This document shows positions 24,201 to 37,424 of a stretch of 64,000 bases of DNA, piece after piece. Position 1 is the first letter of the stretch. Every line of letters begins with the position of its first letter. Below the pieces are notes generated by a model. It had not been told where the DNA came from. It was given only the letters and a program-made list of their open reading frames with translations, and did not search any database. The translations under genes were made by a program, and so were the position numbers. Source of the DNA: Caprimulgus europaeus (Eukaryota; Chordata; Aves; Caprimulgiformes; Caprimulgidae); assembly GCA_907165065.1 (NCBI GenBank), contig OU015532.1, forward strand, positions 36,188,339 through 36,252,338. The letters are read 5' to 3'.

Positions 24201-26274
24201 TGGCAGGATTTTTTTCAGCAGTTTGCTGCCTTTGACAGTGTCTGGAACACATGCTGTTCTCCAGATACAACTGAGGCCAGCCTTTAAACTGCAAATGTTG
24301 TAACCACAAACCCTGAATCCAGGCTTCAGCCAGTTGGTTCAGCTTTTTCCAAGAACTGAGCCATGGGCAATTAGATTAAATCCATGATAAAGTTCACTTC
24401 AGCTATACATAAAACATGCAAATACACATCTGCAAAATAAATTGCATAAAATTAATTTATGCCTAGTTTTTCTTCCACAGGCACTTCTGCTCTGGAGATG
24501 ACACAGTTACATAGCAGGGGGAGCACTGTCTGGGGAACAGTGTGCCTGCCTTCACAGAGAAAGAGAAAGCAGAAACAAGCTGAAGAAATCCCAGCCCCAT
24601 GGTTAGGCAGTTATGTTACGCTGGAGAAATTGATTTAATCTCTGCCCCAGAGTTACTACTCACCAAACACTGGCCAGAGCTGTGTGTTTGTGTGGTGCTG
24701 GTGGCAGCTAGCCTACCTCCTGGGCCTGGGCTGGCTCTGCCTGGCATCAGCTGTGGTGCCTTCAAATCCAGTTTAATCCTCAGTTCAGGTGAACTGTCCA
24801 TAGACAGCTGACAGCTGAACTTCTAGTCCAGGGATGATGAACAGCTGGAGTATCTCTTGTCAGTATTCCCATCTCTGTGTCCATTTTCTCAGACTTCTCC
24901 TGCCTCCCACTCTCTGCTGCAATCCTACACCACCTTTAACTGCTATTTTCTACTTCTCATATAAATTAACAATTAAGAGCTGTTTGTTCAACTGTCATCG
25001 ATTTTTCACACCTTTTCAAGTTCAGGCTTCAGTATCCCCCTGTCCCTCTGTAGAATTTGCCCAAGGCTTTCATGGTGTTCTTTAAAATCTCTAAGCCAAA
25101 CGAAACATCATCCATTTTACAAGTCAGTGAGCAGGAGAAACTCAAAATATTAAGCATTTTCTTTAAGTAATAACAATGCCATTAAAGCTTTTTACCAGAA
25201 TTAAGAGAAATAATATAACTCAGAGAATTCAAACATTTGGGGACCTCAGTTCTATTTTTTTCAAGCCTTCAGACTATTTAGTAGTCATTTTCTTCTAAAA
25301 ATAAATAAGTCATATTTTTGCCATCCATGTAGTTAGTACCAGCTGTCCAAGAGAAACTAAATCTCTTTCCAATTTTTGGAGCTTTAAAGAACAATCTATT
25401 TCAGGCAGAAATGGTTTGCTGCTTCATGTTAGGCAGGCTTCCCGAATTTTCAGTTGAAATAATATCACACATTTGCTCTTAAAGAACACTGGAACATTGT
25501 TATTTACAACAGCATTTTCAAACGCAAATGACAATGTCTGCAGCTGAAAAGTGGTTCCAGCTCTGAATTAATTTACCATTTTCCAGTCAACTAAAACATA
25601 CATGTGTTCCAGGAAATCCAAATGTTTATGCAAGTCCTAGGCCTGGTTTAATGAGCTTGGGAAGGTTCCCAGTACATGGCTGCTAACGCTCAGATACTTG
25701 CTAATGACACAACTCATAAGCAAGCCAATTCCATCTTCTTACAGACAGAGGAAAAGCAAAGCTCTCAGCTTTCTGTTAACTTATGTTGCCTCTATTTGTG
25801 CAGCAGGATGGGCCATGGACCTCAGGCTTACTGTCCTCCTCTACCATATGCCTGAGCTTGCCACATGGCTACTACAGCCACTGCTTTTTGTACGTGTGGC
25901 CACTACTATGGATGTGCTCAACAAATTCCAGGGAAAAGGGGTGTAAGAGGAGGTTTCATGGATCTTTGTCCTTTGTGGCCAATTACTGACTGCTCTCTGA
26001 TCTGGGAGGCAGAGGCCAAGCATGCCCATGTACTGCACTGCTGACATGCAGAGAGTCCAGTGTGCTGGGGAAAGCATCTGGGCATCCTGGCAAAATAATA
26101 AGCTGGGAGCAGGCCACCATCAACTACAGTCACTTGCTCTCCAACCACTTCACTAGTAACAGCAAAGAGGGGAAAAAAGGGACCAAGAGCCAGGGGAATT
26201 TTTCTGCTGACTGTTTATGACCGTGGAATCTAGACTGAGCTCCTTCAGTTGGGCAGGACAGCTCTTGCAGTCAA
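21295..26274. other. Intergenic, 5 kb, no gene seen
   Basis: Unique sequence with no recognisable transposon. It holds the perfect hairpin at 22,403-22,436 and a TG/CA-like patch at 23,830-23,855. Reading frames of 60-110 codons are scattered on both strands and overlap one another, as expected by chance. Confidence 0.65.
22403..22436. repeat. Perfect 14-bp inverted repeat with 6-nt loop
   Basis: AACAACAATTTATC (22403-22416) is followed by TGAGGG and then by its exact reverse complement (22423-22436). Pairing stops sharply at both flanks. It could arise from template switching during replication or be a remnant of a small hairpin element. It is too short for a typical microRNA precursor. Confidence 0.9.
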
Positions 26275-27228
26275 ACATCTAGGTACCACAGAACATCTTC
26301 ATCAGTGACCTGGATGTAGGGATAGAGTCTGCCCTCAGCAAGTTTGCTGATGGTACAAAGTTGGGAGGGGTGGCTGACACACCAGAAGGCTGTGCTGCCA
26401 TCCAGAGAGACCTGGACATACTGAAAAGCTGGGCGGAAAGGAACCTGATGAGGTTCAACAAGAGCAAGTGCAGAGTCCTTCACCTGGGGAGGAATAACCG
26501 CATGCACCAGTACAGGTCGGGGGCTGACCTGCTGGAGAGGAGCTCTGTAGAAAAGGACCTGGGTGTGCTGGTGGACAGCAAGTTGGCCATGAGCCAGCAG
26601 TGTGTGCTTGTGGCCAGGAAGGCCAAGAGTATCCTGGGGTGCATTAAAAAGAGCGTGGCCAGCAGGTCCCGGTTCTCCTGCCCCTCTAGTCTGCCCTGGT
26701 GAGGCCACATCTGGAGTGCTGCGTCCAGTTCTGGGTTCCCCAGTTCAAGAGGGACAGGGATCTCCTACAGAGAGTCCAGCTGAGGCCACAAAGATAATGA
26801 GGGGCCTGGAGCATCTCCCATATGAGGAGAGGCTGAGGGAGCTGGGACTCCACAGCCTGGAGAAGAGAAGACTGAGAGGGGATCTGATCAATGTCTACAA
26901 ATACCTGAATTTCAGGAGCCAAATGGATGGGGCCGGGCTCTTTTCAGCGGTGCCCAGTGAGAGGACAAGGGGCAATGGGCAAAAACTGGAACACCCAAAG
27001 TTCCACACAAACCTCAGGAAAAACTTTACAGTGAGGGTGTTGGAGCACTGGGACAGGCTGCCCAGAGAGGTTGTGGAGTCTCCTTCTCTGGAGATGTTCA
27101 AAACCCACCTGGATGCTTTCCTGTGCAACATGTTGTAGAAGACCTGCTTTGGCAGGGGGGTTGGGCTGGATGATCTCCTGAGGTCCCTTCCAACCCCTGA
27201 GATTCTGTGATTCTGTGCGATTCTGTGA
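26275..27228 (+). mobile_element. CR1 LINE, 5'-truncated, about 950 bp
   Basis: Plus-strand CR1 carrying the second half of ORF2 and a full 3' end. It opens with N-I-F-I-S-D-L-D and S-A-L-S-K-F-A-D-G. The family's catalytic box F-A-D-D has Gly for the last Asp, so this copy is dead. It continues with H-L-G-R-N-N, K-D-L-G-V-L-V-D-S-K-L and I-L-G-C-I-K-K-S-V-A-S-R. After a frameshift near 26,690 comes G-L-E-H-L-P-Y-E-E-R-L-R-E-L-G-L and the C-terminal [11 protein letters not shown], stopping at TAG 27,136-27,138. Three ATTCTGTG octamers (27202, 27210, 27220) close the element. Confidence 0.97.
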
Positions 27229-29769
27229 ACAGCTTTTACTTTGCTTATTATCTTTGCAAATCATCATGCAAATTCATGCTATGTTTTTTTTATTTTCTGG
27301 TTTCTGTTAGAATCAAAGCTGTGAGGACAGAACAGATGAGAGCTATGCTAGGACAGCAGATGTTTGCAGAGGGAAGGGCTCTACTTTTATGCTCTTATGT
27401 TTTTCCCAGGTGAGCTGAATACAGGTTATCAATATGACTTCCATCTCTCTCAGCAGCTGAGGTACAACAAGCCTCCAGTAAGCAGAATATAGGAGGGTAC
27501 AGCTGGGAAGTTATTTCAGTTTTGCTAGGCCCAAGAGCACACGGGTCCTTAGTTGTGTTGTGGAGGAGTTGCATACTTACCACTTAGTCAGAAGATTGAA
27601 CAAGCAGAGTTAAGGAGCTGCATAGTGCTTTTCTGGTTTGACTTTTGGTATGGGATGCTTTGGAGAAACATATGCCTGAGAGAGTGAATCAATGTTTTCC
27701 ACTCTCACATCAGAGTTTCTTTCCCAGTTATGGTCCTGATCCTGCTTCAGATCCATAGGCTTTCTCACTTCCCTTTCACCTGGCTCCAGGAGGCTGTGCT
27801 CCCTGGTGAGCTGTGCACCCCCTGTTCATCACACCATGGATGCAGAAGCTGCAGTGTCCTGCAAACCTGGTCTTGTTTCCTCCCTCCTTACCTTGCATGT
27901 GCCAAGGCAAGCTCCTCCACTTCTGCATCTGCCAAACCCAGGCACATCTGTGCAGTGAGCGTTACTGGCCCTGTGCCATAACCATTATATCCATTAATGA
28001 AAACCAGCATGACAACCGTCTGTCTTGGGGCATGATGTTCCTTTTTCCCAAAAAACAAACTTTCCCAACAAAATCTGCTTGTAGCTGCTAGTCTCTCTCA
28101 TCTGCCCTGGATGTAGATACTTCCAGAGCACCCCAGTTGATTCTCCCACATCTCTTTGCCAGCACTTTACAGATTTCAAAAGTCAGCTTTGCGTGCCTGC
28201 CATCATTCAAATGTCTTTGCAGGAGCAATGCTTCAGACAGTCCTAATAGCACTGCAACATTTTGCAGTTATCACTTCTTCCTCAAATTTTTTTAAGAACT
28301 TGCCTGGTCAAATATGAAATTGCTGTGGAAAGGCACAGCAGAAAGCTATTGCTTAGGAAATCCCGCTAGTGTCCCTTCTGCTGTGCTGTAACCATGGCAC
28401 CTCAGCTACAGCTGTGCCTGCTGCTCTCCTGGCAAAGGCTTTGCTGACTCACCAGCTGATTCACATGGGCAGCAGCTTGATCTGGCTTCTGAGGAGCATA
28501 ATCATGCCTGCATGTGGTCCCCCTGCACGCCCCAGGCCACACCTATGCAGAGCAGCTCTGTCTCCAACCCCAGCAGTCAGCTGTGTGATGGGCACAGCCT
28601 CCAGAAGGTGAAATGAGGGTTTTGCCCTTTGTGGAACATGTGCTGCTATGGGTCTGGGGGCAATGATGAAGATGGAGCACCTGAATGGGTGAGATCTGCA
28701 GAGTTAACAACCCAAAAAGGATTCCTTGCTTCTGTCTCATTGCCAGTAGCTGCTGGTCTGCTCTCCCATTCGATGAACACACAGTTCCCCTGGACAGCTC
28801 AGGCCAAGCATCAATAACTGCACGGGCTGATATTTGAATAGAATCCATAAAGCATTATAAAATTACAGATACATATTCTGGTAAAAATGACAAGCTTATG
28901 CTGGAAGCTGTGGCAGGAAACATTGTCTTAGTTCAACTTTGTGAAATATTGATGTTGTATTAGGATTTTTTTTTTCATACTACATCAGTCACAAAAAGAG
29001 AAGATGCACCTCTCTGCCTGAAGTACTGCTGTTCTGTACACAAAAATAAAGGAGCAAGGGAAAGCTGTTTAGTACAGAAGCAGAAAATGAGTGGCATGTG
29101 TATCTTGTTTCCATTTTATTTTATTTTTATTTTTATTTTTTATCTTCTGCTTTTTCTTTTTTTGTAGTTTCCATTACTTGCAGCTCTTGTACTGTTTCCT
29201 TTAATCTTCATCTCAATTATTTTTCTTAATTTAATAAGCTACACATCTGTTCAGTCAATGGAAATGTTATTGAAAAATGATTCAGAGCTTGGTCCAAAAT
29301 AGAACCCAAATCAAGGCACAGTAGGGTTAGGAGGTTAACAATGCCCCTTTACTCTTCACTTGTTTTGTTTTTGTAAATTTAATTTGCTGAGTGGCTTCTG
29401 TGTCTATGCACCAGCTGACATTGATTGGCTCCAATAGGGTAACTTGACAAGACATGCTAATTCAGCTGCCAGGTTTTTTTCCTTCTGATCTGGGTTTTTT
29501 CCTCACACGGAGGCTGATGGAAATGTCTGATGTGTCTCCTCATCCACTGGAGAAATGTGAGGGCTGTTCTCACAAATTACAACCCGAAACTGCCCAGTGC
29601 TATCAAAGATTTGGGTGGGACCGCCCCAGGGCAAAATGAACGAGGAGGCTGCTGGAGCTCTTCTAGGCTGAGTTCCTGTAGAAACAAAAAGGCTGGGAAA
29701 AGCTGATATTTGTAACAAGGGAATTAAATTGCATGGAAACAAACAAAGTTTGCCCACTGCTGATCTTCC
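27229..29769. other. Intergenic, no gene seen
   Basis: Unique sequence of mixed composition, somewhat GC-richer at 28,360-28,620. A TTTTA-type simple repeat lies at about 29,114-29,163. No reading frame carries a recognisable domain. Confidence 0.65.
29114..29163. repeat. TTTTA-rich simple repeat
   Basis: About 50 bp of T runs separated by single A bases (TTTTATTTTATTTTTA pattern), then a C/T-rich stretch. Low-complexity sequence with no further significance visible. Confidence 0.75.
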
Positions 29770-30420
29770 AGACAGGAGGGGAGGAAGCTGCATCCCATAG
29801 TCTGAGGGGGATGAAGAAAGACTTCAAGGCCTTGGGACAACTGCTGAAAGGGTCTGGGGCACAAGTGATTTTCTCTTCTGTCCTTCCACTTTCGGGTTCT
29901 GATGTGGTTGCAATGGCAGAATTCAGGCCATAAATGGCTCCAGGACTGGTGCTACAGGCAGGGCTTTGGGTTCTTTGATCATGGCTGGTTTCATAGGACA
30001 CCAGTCCAGACAGTGATTTGTGGGGAAGGCCTATCCCGCAGGGGCAAAAGGAGGCTGGGGCAGGAATTAGCAGGGCTCATTTGGAGAGCTTTAAACTAGA
30101 TTGGAAGGGGGAAGGGGTCACAGCTGGGCTCGTGCCAGTGGGGCAGAAGTCTAGAACTGATGAAGGCCGGGAGGCTCCCACCCCCCTGGGATGAAGTTGG
30201 TGCACTCGGCTCGCTCCCTGCAATGCCTGTACAGCAATGCACGCAGCGTGGGGAGCAAGCAGGAGGAGTCAGAAACCCGTGTGCGGTCAGGGGATGATGA
30301 TCTGGTGGCAGTTACAGAGACATGGTGGGACAGCTCATATGACTGGAATGTGGCCATGGATGGCTGTGTCCTTCTCAGGAAAGACAGGCCAGCAAGGAGA
30401 AAATTTGTTCTCAGTGCCTG
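29770..30420 (+). mobile_element. CR1 LINE fragment spanning the ORF1/ORF2 junction
   Basis: Plus-strand CR1 piece from the 5' half of the element. Two frames split by a frameshift near 29,910 give the end of ORF1. The SGNH-esterase-like portion reads G-A-Q-V-I-F-S-S-V-L-P, then F-G-F-F-D-H-G, then R-G-K-R-R-L-G-Q-E-L-A-G-L-I, and stops at 30,098. After about 90 bp, ORF2 opens near 30,191 with C-L-Y-S-N-A-R-S-V-G and continues to V-T-E-T-W-W-D-S-S-Y-D-W-N, the beginning of the apurinic-like endonuclease domain, before breaking off near 30,420. The reverse transcriptase and 3' end are missing at this locus. This is unusual, since most CR1 copies keep only the 3' end. The 5' limit is approximate. 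Confidence 0.88.
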
Positions 30421-33400
30421 AGCACCATTCTGTATCCTGAGATCCTTCAGATTTCAAATCTCAAACTCTTTCAGACTTCATATCCCAAGCTCTCTTTCTC
30501 CTCTCAGGTGTTTTTTTTACGTTGTTGTTGGGTTTTTGTTTTGGTTTGGTTTGGTTTTGGTTTTTTTTTGTTTGGTTTGGTTGGTTTTTTGTAGAAGCCT
30601 TCCATTGAAGATGGAAACACCAGCTTCTTCCCCTTCTGCTCCCTTCCCTTTGCTGCCAAGTTCTTTCCTCCGCCTTCCCTATTGTTTCTTCCAACCTCTG
30701 GAGAACAACTTAAAGACTTTGCTAATTTGTGATTCCTACCCCAAGAGACAGGTCTCTTAACTGTGCAGAAATAAACCAGCAGTAAGGACTTTGGCCACCT
30801 AGGAAGCAAGATGGTTCATCACCAGAGAGTCTCTTGTTCCACAGTGTCTTCAGTGGAAAACCTTCCTAGATATCCAAATACCACCATCCTGCATTTCAGG
30901 ATTCCTAGGAACAAGCTTTTTTTTAGATACTAACAATTCAGTTAAAGTTCAAAGTAGATTTAATTAAAATTTATTGAAGATACTGTCCACAAAAAATTAT
31001 TATTATAACACAGCCTCTGTCCATAATCAATATTTAGAGAAACCACATTAAAATGCCTTGCACTCCTGTAATTGTCTTTCATTTTATTATCTCAAAACAC
31101 TTTCTAAACAATTTTATAACCCTTACAGCACCTTGTAATGAAAGAGATGTAGTGTTTACAATTAGGCAAACACACGGGCACTGACAAGCTAAAGCCAAAA
31201 TTCTCAAGCATGAATGCCTAAATACAGCAATTTGAAGCCCTGTTTATTGTAGTAAGTGTTAAGTATATGTCTGTCACTGACTTTACAGAAACCAGAAGAT
31301 GACCTGAAGGTTTGAGAAATTAAACTATTCAATTTAACCATATAAATACATAAGTAAATGCCTGACTTACTTAAAGCAATACCTTCTTAGGTTTAATAGT
31401 GGTTGATTCTTTAAATACATATTACAATACAAATAGTATATTCTTTAATTACAAAGAGGGTGAAAGAAATTCTTCATCTCAGGGCTGTCCATGAAAGGTT
31501 CCCAAAGGATTTAATAAATGCATTTCATTGCAATGAAGCCATTTCTGGAGTGGACTGTGACAACTGCTTCACAGCCCACAGGGACTTAACACAACAGTGT
31601 GGATGTTGTGATGAGGAGATGAGGAGAAAGCAATTACTTGAGCTGCCTGAGCAATGGGAAAAATGCCAGGAATATTCATTTGAGCTCAGAAATAATCAAG
31701 GTTTACTTTCACTTGCCATAGTGAATTTAAGCAAAATCTTTAGTAGCAAAATATATGCTGAGTTTGATTATTCACATGATACTTTAAATGGGAAATGTAT
31801 TTGCAAGGTGCAGAAGTAACCCAGTACAGAAACTGTATCGTTCAAATGACTACCCAACACTGAATTAATGTAGAAGTTAGATAATAAATATTCACAATAA
31901 ACTATTCACAAGATATTGATGTAGTGAAAACATTTTCCAAATAAATTCACAAATACATACAGTAAATTAATGTGAGAAATGCCTGGGGCTGTTGAGAGCA
32001 GAAGAAGGATGTGCTGACTAACCTGTCTATAAGAAATGGCTTTTTATGTTGTGATCTGATTCTTGCAGAAAGTGTCATAGGATTAAGTGCAAGAATCAGC
32101 ATCTCATGTAAGTGATTTAAACTGAAACATTAGATGATCTAAAAGTCATTCTAAAAGATAAGCTTATCTCATTTTATTTAGTTGCCTAGCATCCATTACT
32201 GGATGCTACTGTCCTAAATACTGTTCTAGTGAGAGAAGAACTGCCAACCAGTGAGGAAGAGACTATTTCTTTCTGGTTTGAAAAGAGCTTAAACACTATT
32301 ACCACAACTGAAATAGCTTTCACAAAATAGCTAAGACAAGATCCTTTACTTTGTGAAATCTAATAGTTGGCCAGTTTAAAAGAGACAGGTAGCAACAAAG
32401 CCAGGCACAGACTTCACACGTAAGCAAATTATAGAAGCCTTTTGGTCCTGTAAAATGACTTATTTGGTAATTGTCTTGCTATATTCAAAGCATAAAATAA
32501 AATACTGTGGAGCAATACTGGTGAATTTAAACAAACTCTATTACTCCTACATCATTTACAACACATTCTATAAATACATCCCCATGAAAAAAAAAGCAGA
32601 GTTATAAATTTCCAAGGATATTTAATGTATCTTTTATTCACACAAATCTGATGCCAATAGACATGGGAAAGTAACATTATTAGCTGTTGTCCATCAGTTG
32701 ACAACTATAAATTTCTTAGGGTGAAATAAATTCCAGATTTGTGATAAAAATTGTGTTTTAAAAAATAATAAAACTTTTTCGTGTTTTCTTCTAGAATGAA
32801 GACAAAGAGGACCCTCCATCTTATATCAAACGTAGTCAGTGTCATATCTGTCAAAATATCTTGACACTTACTTTACTATTAAAACCAGGTTAAATTTAGT
32901 GGCTACTTATTTTCTTTTTGAAAATAAAATATATGGATGATTTTACTACTGCTGGATACTGGAGCAGATGGAAAGCAGGTATTGCTTCTGTAACAGAAAG
33001 GAACTGTTCAAGCATTCTGACAGCTATTTTAGTTTAGAGGATATTACACAGTTCTGCCATAGGCCTTTGACCAAGCTTTCTGAATAGAAACAGCAAAAGC
33101 TAAAGTGAGGTTTCTATGTCTATTTTTAGGCAGCTCTAAAAAAGTGAGATCTCACAAGATTCTGTATCCCATTGTTCCTACTAGACAAGAACAGCAACAA
33201 CCAGCTTAGCAATTTTGAGACTGAGAGCACCTCCTCTTCCATCACAAAGGATAGATTAAAAATCTTAAGGTTCTGGCGTCTCCAGATGCAGTTGCCAGTG
33301 TTCATCTGTTCTGTGTATCCTTGCTCACTGTAGGACAGCTAATCCAATCCTAGCCCATGTTCTGGTATTAAACCTCAATCCTAACTTGCAATACTCTCCA

Positions 33401-36400
33401 TTATTCAAGACTTGGTGTCTCATAAAGATTTAGCTGCTAATTTAAGCAGCCCCCCTCCTTTTGTAGCTATTATGTATTCACAATCCTGAATCCACAGTCA
33501 AAACAGTATTGAATTTGGTTTTCTACAAGTCCATCAGTTGCCCCAGTCTTAATGATTTTAGTCCATGAGCCTTTATCTCTTTTTCCCTTAAGCAGTAATT
33601 TGCAACTAAATCTATTAGGAAATTTAGTTAGTAACACTCATACATACATTTCACAGCTGGATCTAAAAACACCAGTGAGGGATTCATACGTGGCAATGAA
33701 AAACCAATTTTGTGAAATTTAGAAGTTGAGGCTGACCTGTGACAAATATCTTGAAATATTTTTGCATTATCTTCTACACTAGAAAATGGTTTCTGAATTT
33801 CCATTACAATGTTTTAATCCATCTTCCTAAAACACATAAGATTCATAAGGGCTTTTGGCTAGACACAGTAAGTTTCTGCAAGACTGCTGTATGCAAAAAG
33901 AACAATTAAGTAGATCACAAATGGAGGCTTAAAAGTCAACACAAAAATAATCATGAGCAGCCCTGTGTGCATTTCCTCTCCTAAATTCAAATTGAAATAA
34001 ACTACACACAAGACAATATGACTTGATTAACTCATTAAAGCCCCACAACACAACAGTATAATATCCAAGTTGCGACGGAATGCAGGTCATACGGAATAGC
34101 TGCATGGTAAAGATAGCAGAAGAGGCTGAGCTCTAGATGACAGCATGTAATAGAAGCAGGCAGGTTGCACGCAGAAGAACGTGAAGGTAAAGGACTAGAA
34201 AGAAAAGAAGCAGTTTCTGCCATCAGCTGACTTGACATAGGAGGGTAAAAAGATCTAAGGCTGATAGGACTATAAAAGGTCAACAAGAGAAGGAAGGCAG
34301 GAAAAGCATGGCAGCAAATCCCCCTTAATAGCAATAACACAAATGGGAGATTGCCTTGAAAATCACCATACCTAAAGGAGTTCTTGAAGGGTGAAATTTG
34401 TTTTAGTAACTTCTGAACCCAGCACATCAAAGACTTTCAGGAAGGACACAAAAAAAAGACAGATTGACATCCCAGTTTACATGAAGTGTGCAGTGCAAAG
34501 TACAGGTTGCAAGAAGAAAGGCTTTGTAGTAGGGGTTGCAAAGTCAGCTGTGCTTCCATCATCCTTGCAAATAATTTTTAGCTTAAAGTACCCGTTTGGT
34601 TTTATGAAGAGTGAATTTTGCAGGAATGTACTACTAGAGTTACTCTGCCTCTCTAGGCTCATCAGGGTTTCAGCAAAGCTGGAAGGTGTAATCTGGTACA
34701 CATAGGCCTCCCACTGGACTAAGAAAACCTATTAACGTTGCTTTGCAATAAGGGAATACACCTGCCAATAAACTGCAGAGGAAGAAAAGAAAGAAAGGGA
34801 AAGGTGATGTGAGAAAACTTGTAAAAGACATCTTTCTAATTAATTACTCTAATGCTGAGAAAGGAAAAGAAGGTTCAAAGTAAAAAGAAATGGGAGAAGA
34901 CAGACACAAAGCACGAACAACGACTGCCAGGTAATGCTTTTCTCTTTCCCATCAGTATTTGTCAGCACTTGGGTACCAATTTCCTTGCATCTGAGACCAT
35001 GTAGATCGTTAACCCAATGTAAGCAAAATGTTGGATCTGTAAGAGCAATAGCTGATTTTGTAGTTTGAGCTCTTTTAGTCCTATTTTGTTTCAGAAAACT
35101 CATTGCTGAGTTTGTCTCTTGCCATATGTAGAAATAATAAGCAAAAAAAATCTATGGAGAAAGGGAGGGGAAAGTGCTATGAACTTGGTGGGTAGCCATC
35201 TCTGCTTCTACACAGAAGATCAGCCTTCAGGCAAACCAGCTACCAGGTTCCTTACATCCACTTGTACTGTACCCACGTGCAGTACATTTGTTGAACAATG
35301 CATTGCAAACCAGTTTCCTGGGTTTAGTTCCAGAATAAATACAATGCTAGCCTATGTGTTGGTATGATCTTTTTTTCTCCACATTTCCTTGAAGGAGGGT
35401 TTCAAAGACTGTTGAGACTTCTCTCCAAAAGAGGAATAGACCACATGGCACACTGCTATTCCAAAAATGCCAACATCAGGAACAGCCTTAGTCCAATAAA
35501 GGGATGTTTTGCAGAACACATGTATAATGATGATGATATGTTATTATTGTACTGTGACATTAGAAATCCTGTAGCCTTTCATTGTGAAATGACAAAAATA
35601 AAGAACAACAAAATGTAGCACACTTTAAAACATTATTGTTTCAAGGAATGCACAAGCAGCATGCGATGCCACGCTGAAAAAGTGAGTCAAAGCATTCAAA
35701 GGAAATACCTCTCCTCCATGTCCCAAAAATGTCATGCAGAAGTATTCTGCCTTTTCAGCTATACTTCATTATACACTTACTTTTATTGTTATTAAATAAG
35801 TAGATTTTTTGAATTAAATACACACACACCTCTATGATTACAAGCAGCACTATAAATTTAATTTAAATATTTATTTTCCTGTCAGGTATTGTTATAAGAC
35901 TACTAAAGGGTAAAAGTAGAAGTAAAATGGAATTTTCCTTTTGATGTACCTGGCAGAAGAGACAATAGCTTACCTGCAAACAAAATGCACAGTAATGAAA
36001 GTAACAGAAAGAATGAAAAAAAAACAGACAACAAAAAAATATTCAAACCTCATTCAAAAATGTAAGCTGTATGCAAACCTTTTCCAAATATATGAGAAGA
36101 CTCAGGGAGTCTGCCTAAGCTGAAAGAGTCAGTTGCAGGGGTTGTTTTCAGACTGCCCTGTGCCTGTCTTACCGTCTTACTAAATTATTTTCCAACTCTT
36201 TCCTGGGCAAGGGACTCTATTCTGGGTGTGTGCCTGAGCTAGACAGCCTGTGCAGTCTTCAGCAAAGATTTCAGTCCAGCCCTTAGTAAAATATAAAGGG
36301 AAACCAACCCATTCAGCTCTTGATCAATTTATGAAATATAAAAAAATACAGACCAGTTGATCTCTCTGTGTTCTTATTCAGTGCACATTCCTTCCTCCCT

Positions 36401-37424
36401 CTTCAATAATCACTGGCATTTTAGCTACCCAGATGCTGTGGCATTTAATCAATGATTCAGTACACAGCCCATGAGATCTGCCACAACACTTCAACAAGCA
36501 AGTTGTATCTCTCCATGGGGACAGGAGATCTGAGTTTGTGTCAGTCTCTTCTTGTCAGTTATAATTAACCATACACCCATTTACATACATCAATATTTAT
36601 ACACAAAGAGAAAACTTCCTAGTGCTTTATCAGATCTCGCTTTATCACAGTGGATTCTGATGGCAGCAAAACACAATTTAGTTTTGTTAAAAACTCAGAG
36701 AGAATTTTTGAATCTCATAAATACAGAAATCTTGGCCCAGATTTTGAAATGTAAAGTACCTCCAGCTTCTGGGGACACCTGGAAATTGTAGATGCAGAGT
36801 ATCTCTTTCATTTTAACTATCTGGCCACAGTCTTAATGCAGACACAGGAAAATGAATGACAGATTGTACACAACTTTTATAAGACTTTTGGCTTTTTTTC
36901 AGGCTTTAAAAGAAAAGGATGAACCTGTCAGGTAATAAGAGTGGCAAGGAAGAAAATGTATAATGGATCTTCAGAACAGCCTGGAGCTGCTGCCAGTGTT
37001 GCACTGGGGTGGGACCAGCTGAAGATAAACCATCTAAATAGCATATGTCACACCCAGTCAGTGGCTGAGCCAGATGACACCTCCTGTACAAAGAATCCAG
37101 ATATTCTAACAACCTTCTTTTCCCTCCTAGCCACTTAGATGGTATATGAACTTGGAAAAAAAAGAAGTGTAGGATATGTCCTGGGCTTTGTTTTGTTGAG
37201 GAAAGGCATTTTTTAAGAAAGTAACAAAATAATGTCCATCTGATAGGTTTTGAGGGCTTCTACTCCATGACTGTTAACATCTACCTAGTTACTGGAAAAA
37301 TAGTAACAATGTAAAAAAGACTACCAGGATTAGCAGAATGATAGCATTTCTTGTCCACTTTTTATGGCAATTTTAGTGGAATAATTTAAGGATTGAACAG
37401 ACTACTTTCTGACTTATGACCTTA
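30421..37424. other. Intergenic, 7 kb, no gene established
   Basis: AT-rich, largely unique sequence. It contains the T/G-rich tract at 30,511-30,592 and a stop-free frame at 31,415-31,819 with paired Cys-x2-Cys motifs but no upstream ATG. A short CA run lies at about 35,820-35,829 and A-rich sequence at about 36,010-36,050. I see no CR1 or LTR here. Confidence 0.6.
30511..30592. repeat. T/G-rich simple repeat, TTTGG-like
   Basis: An 82-bp tract of T with G pairs (TTTGG and TTTTGG units), preceded by a pyrimidine-rich run. It directly follows the CR1 5'-half fragment. Similar shorter tracts are present in GPHN intron 1. Confidence 0.8.

Noticed and set aside
26480-27267. Antisense frames across the 26.3 kb CR1
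   Set aside because: They are shadows of the CR1 ORF2 coding strand.
34035-34430. 131-codon minus-strand frame
   Set aside because: Leu/Ser-rich with no domain or coding signature. Consistent with chance.
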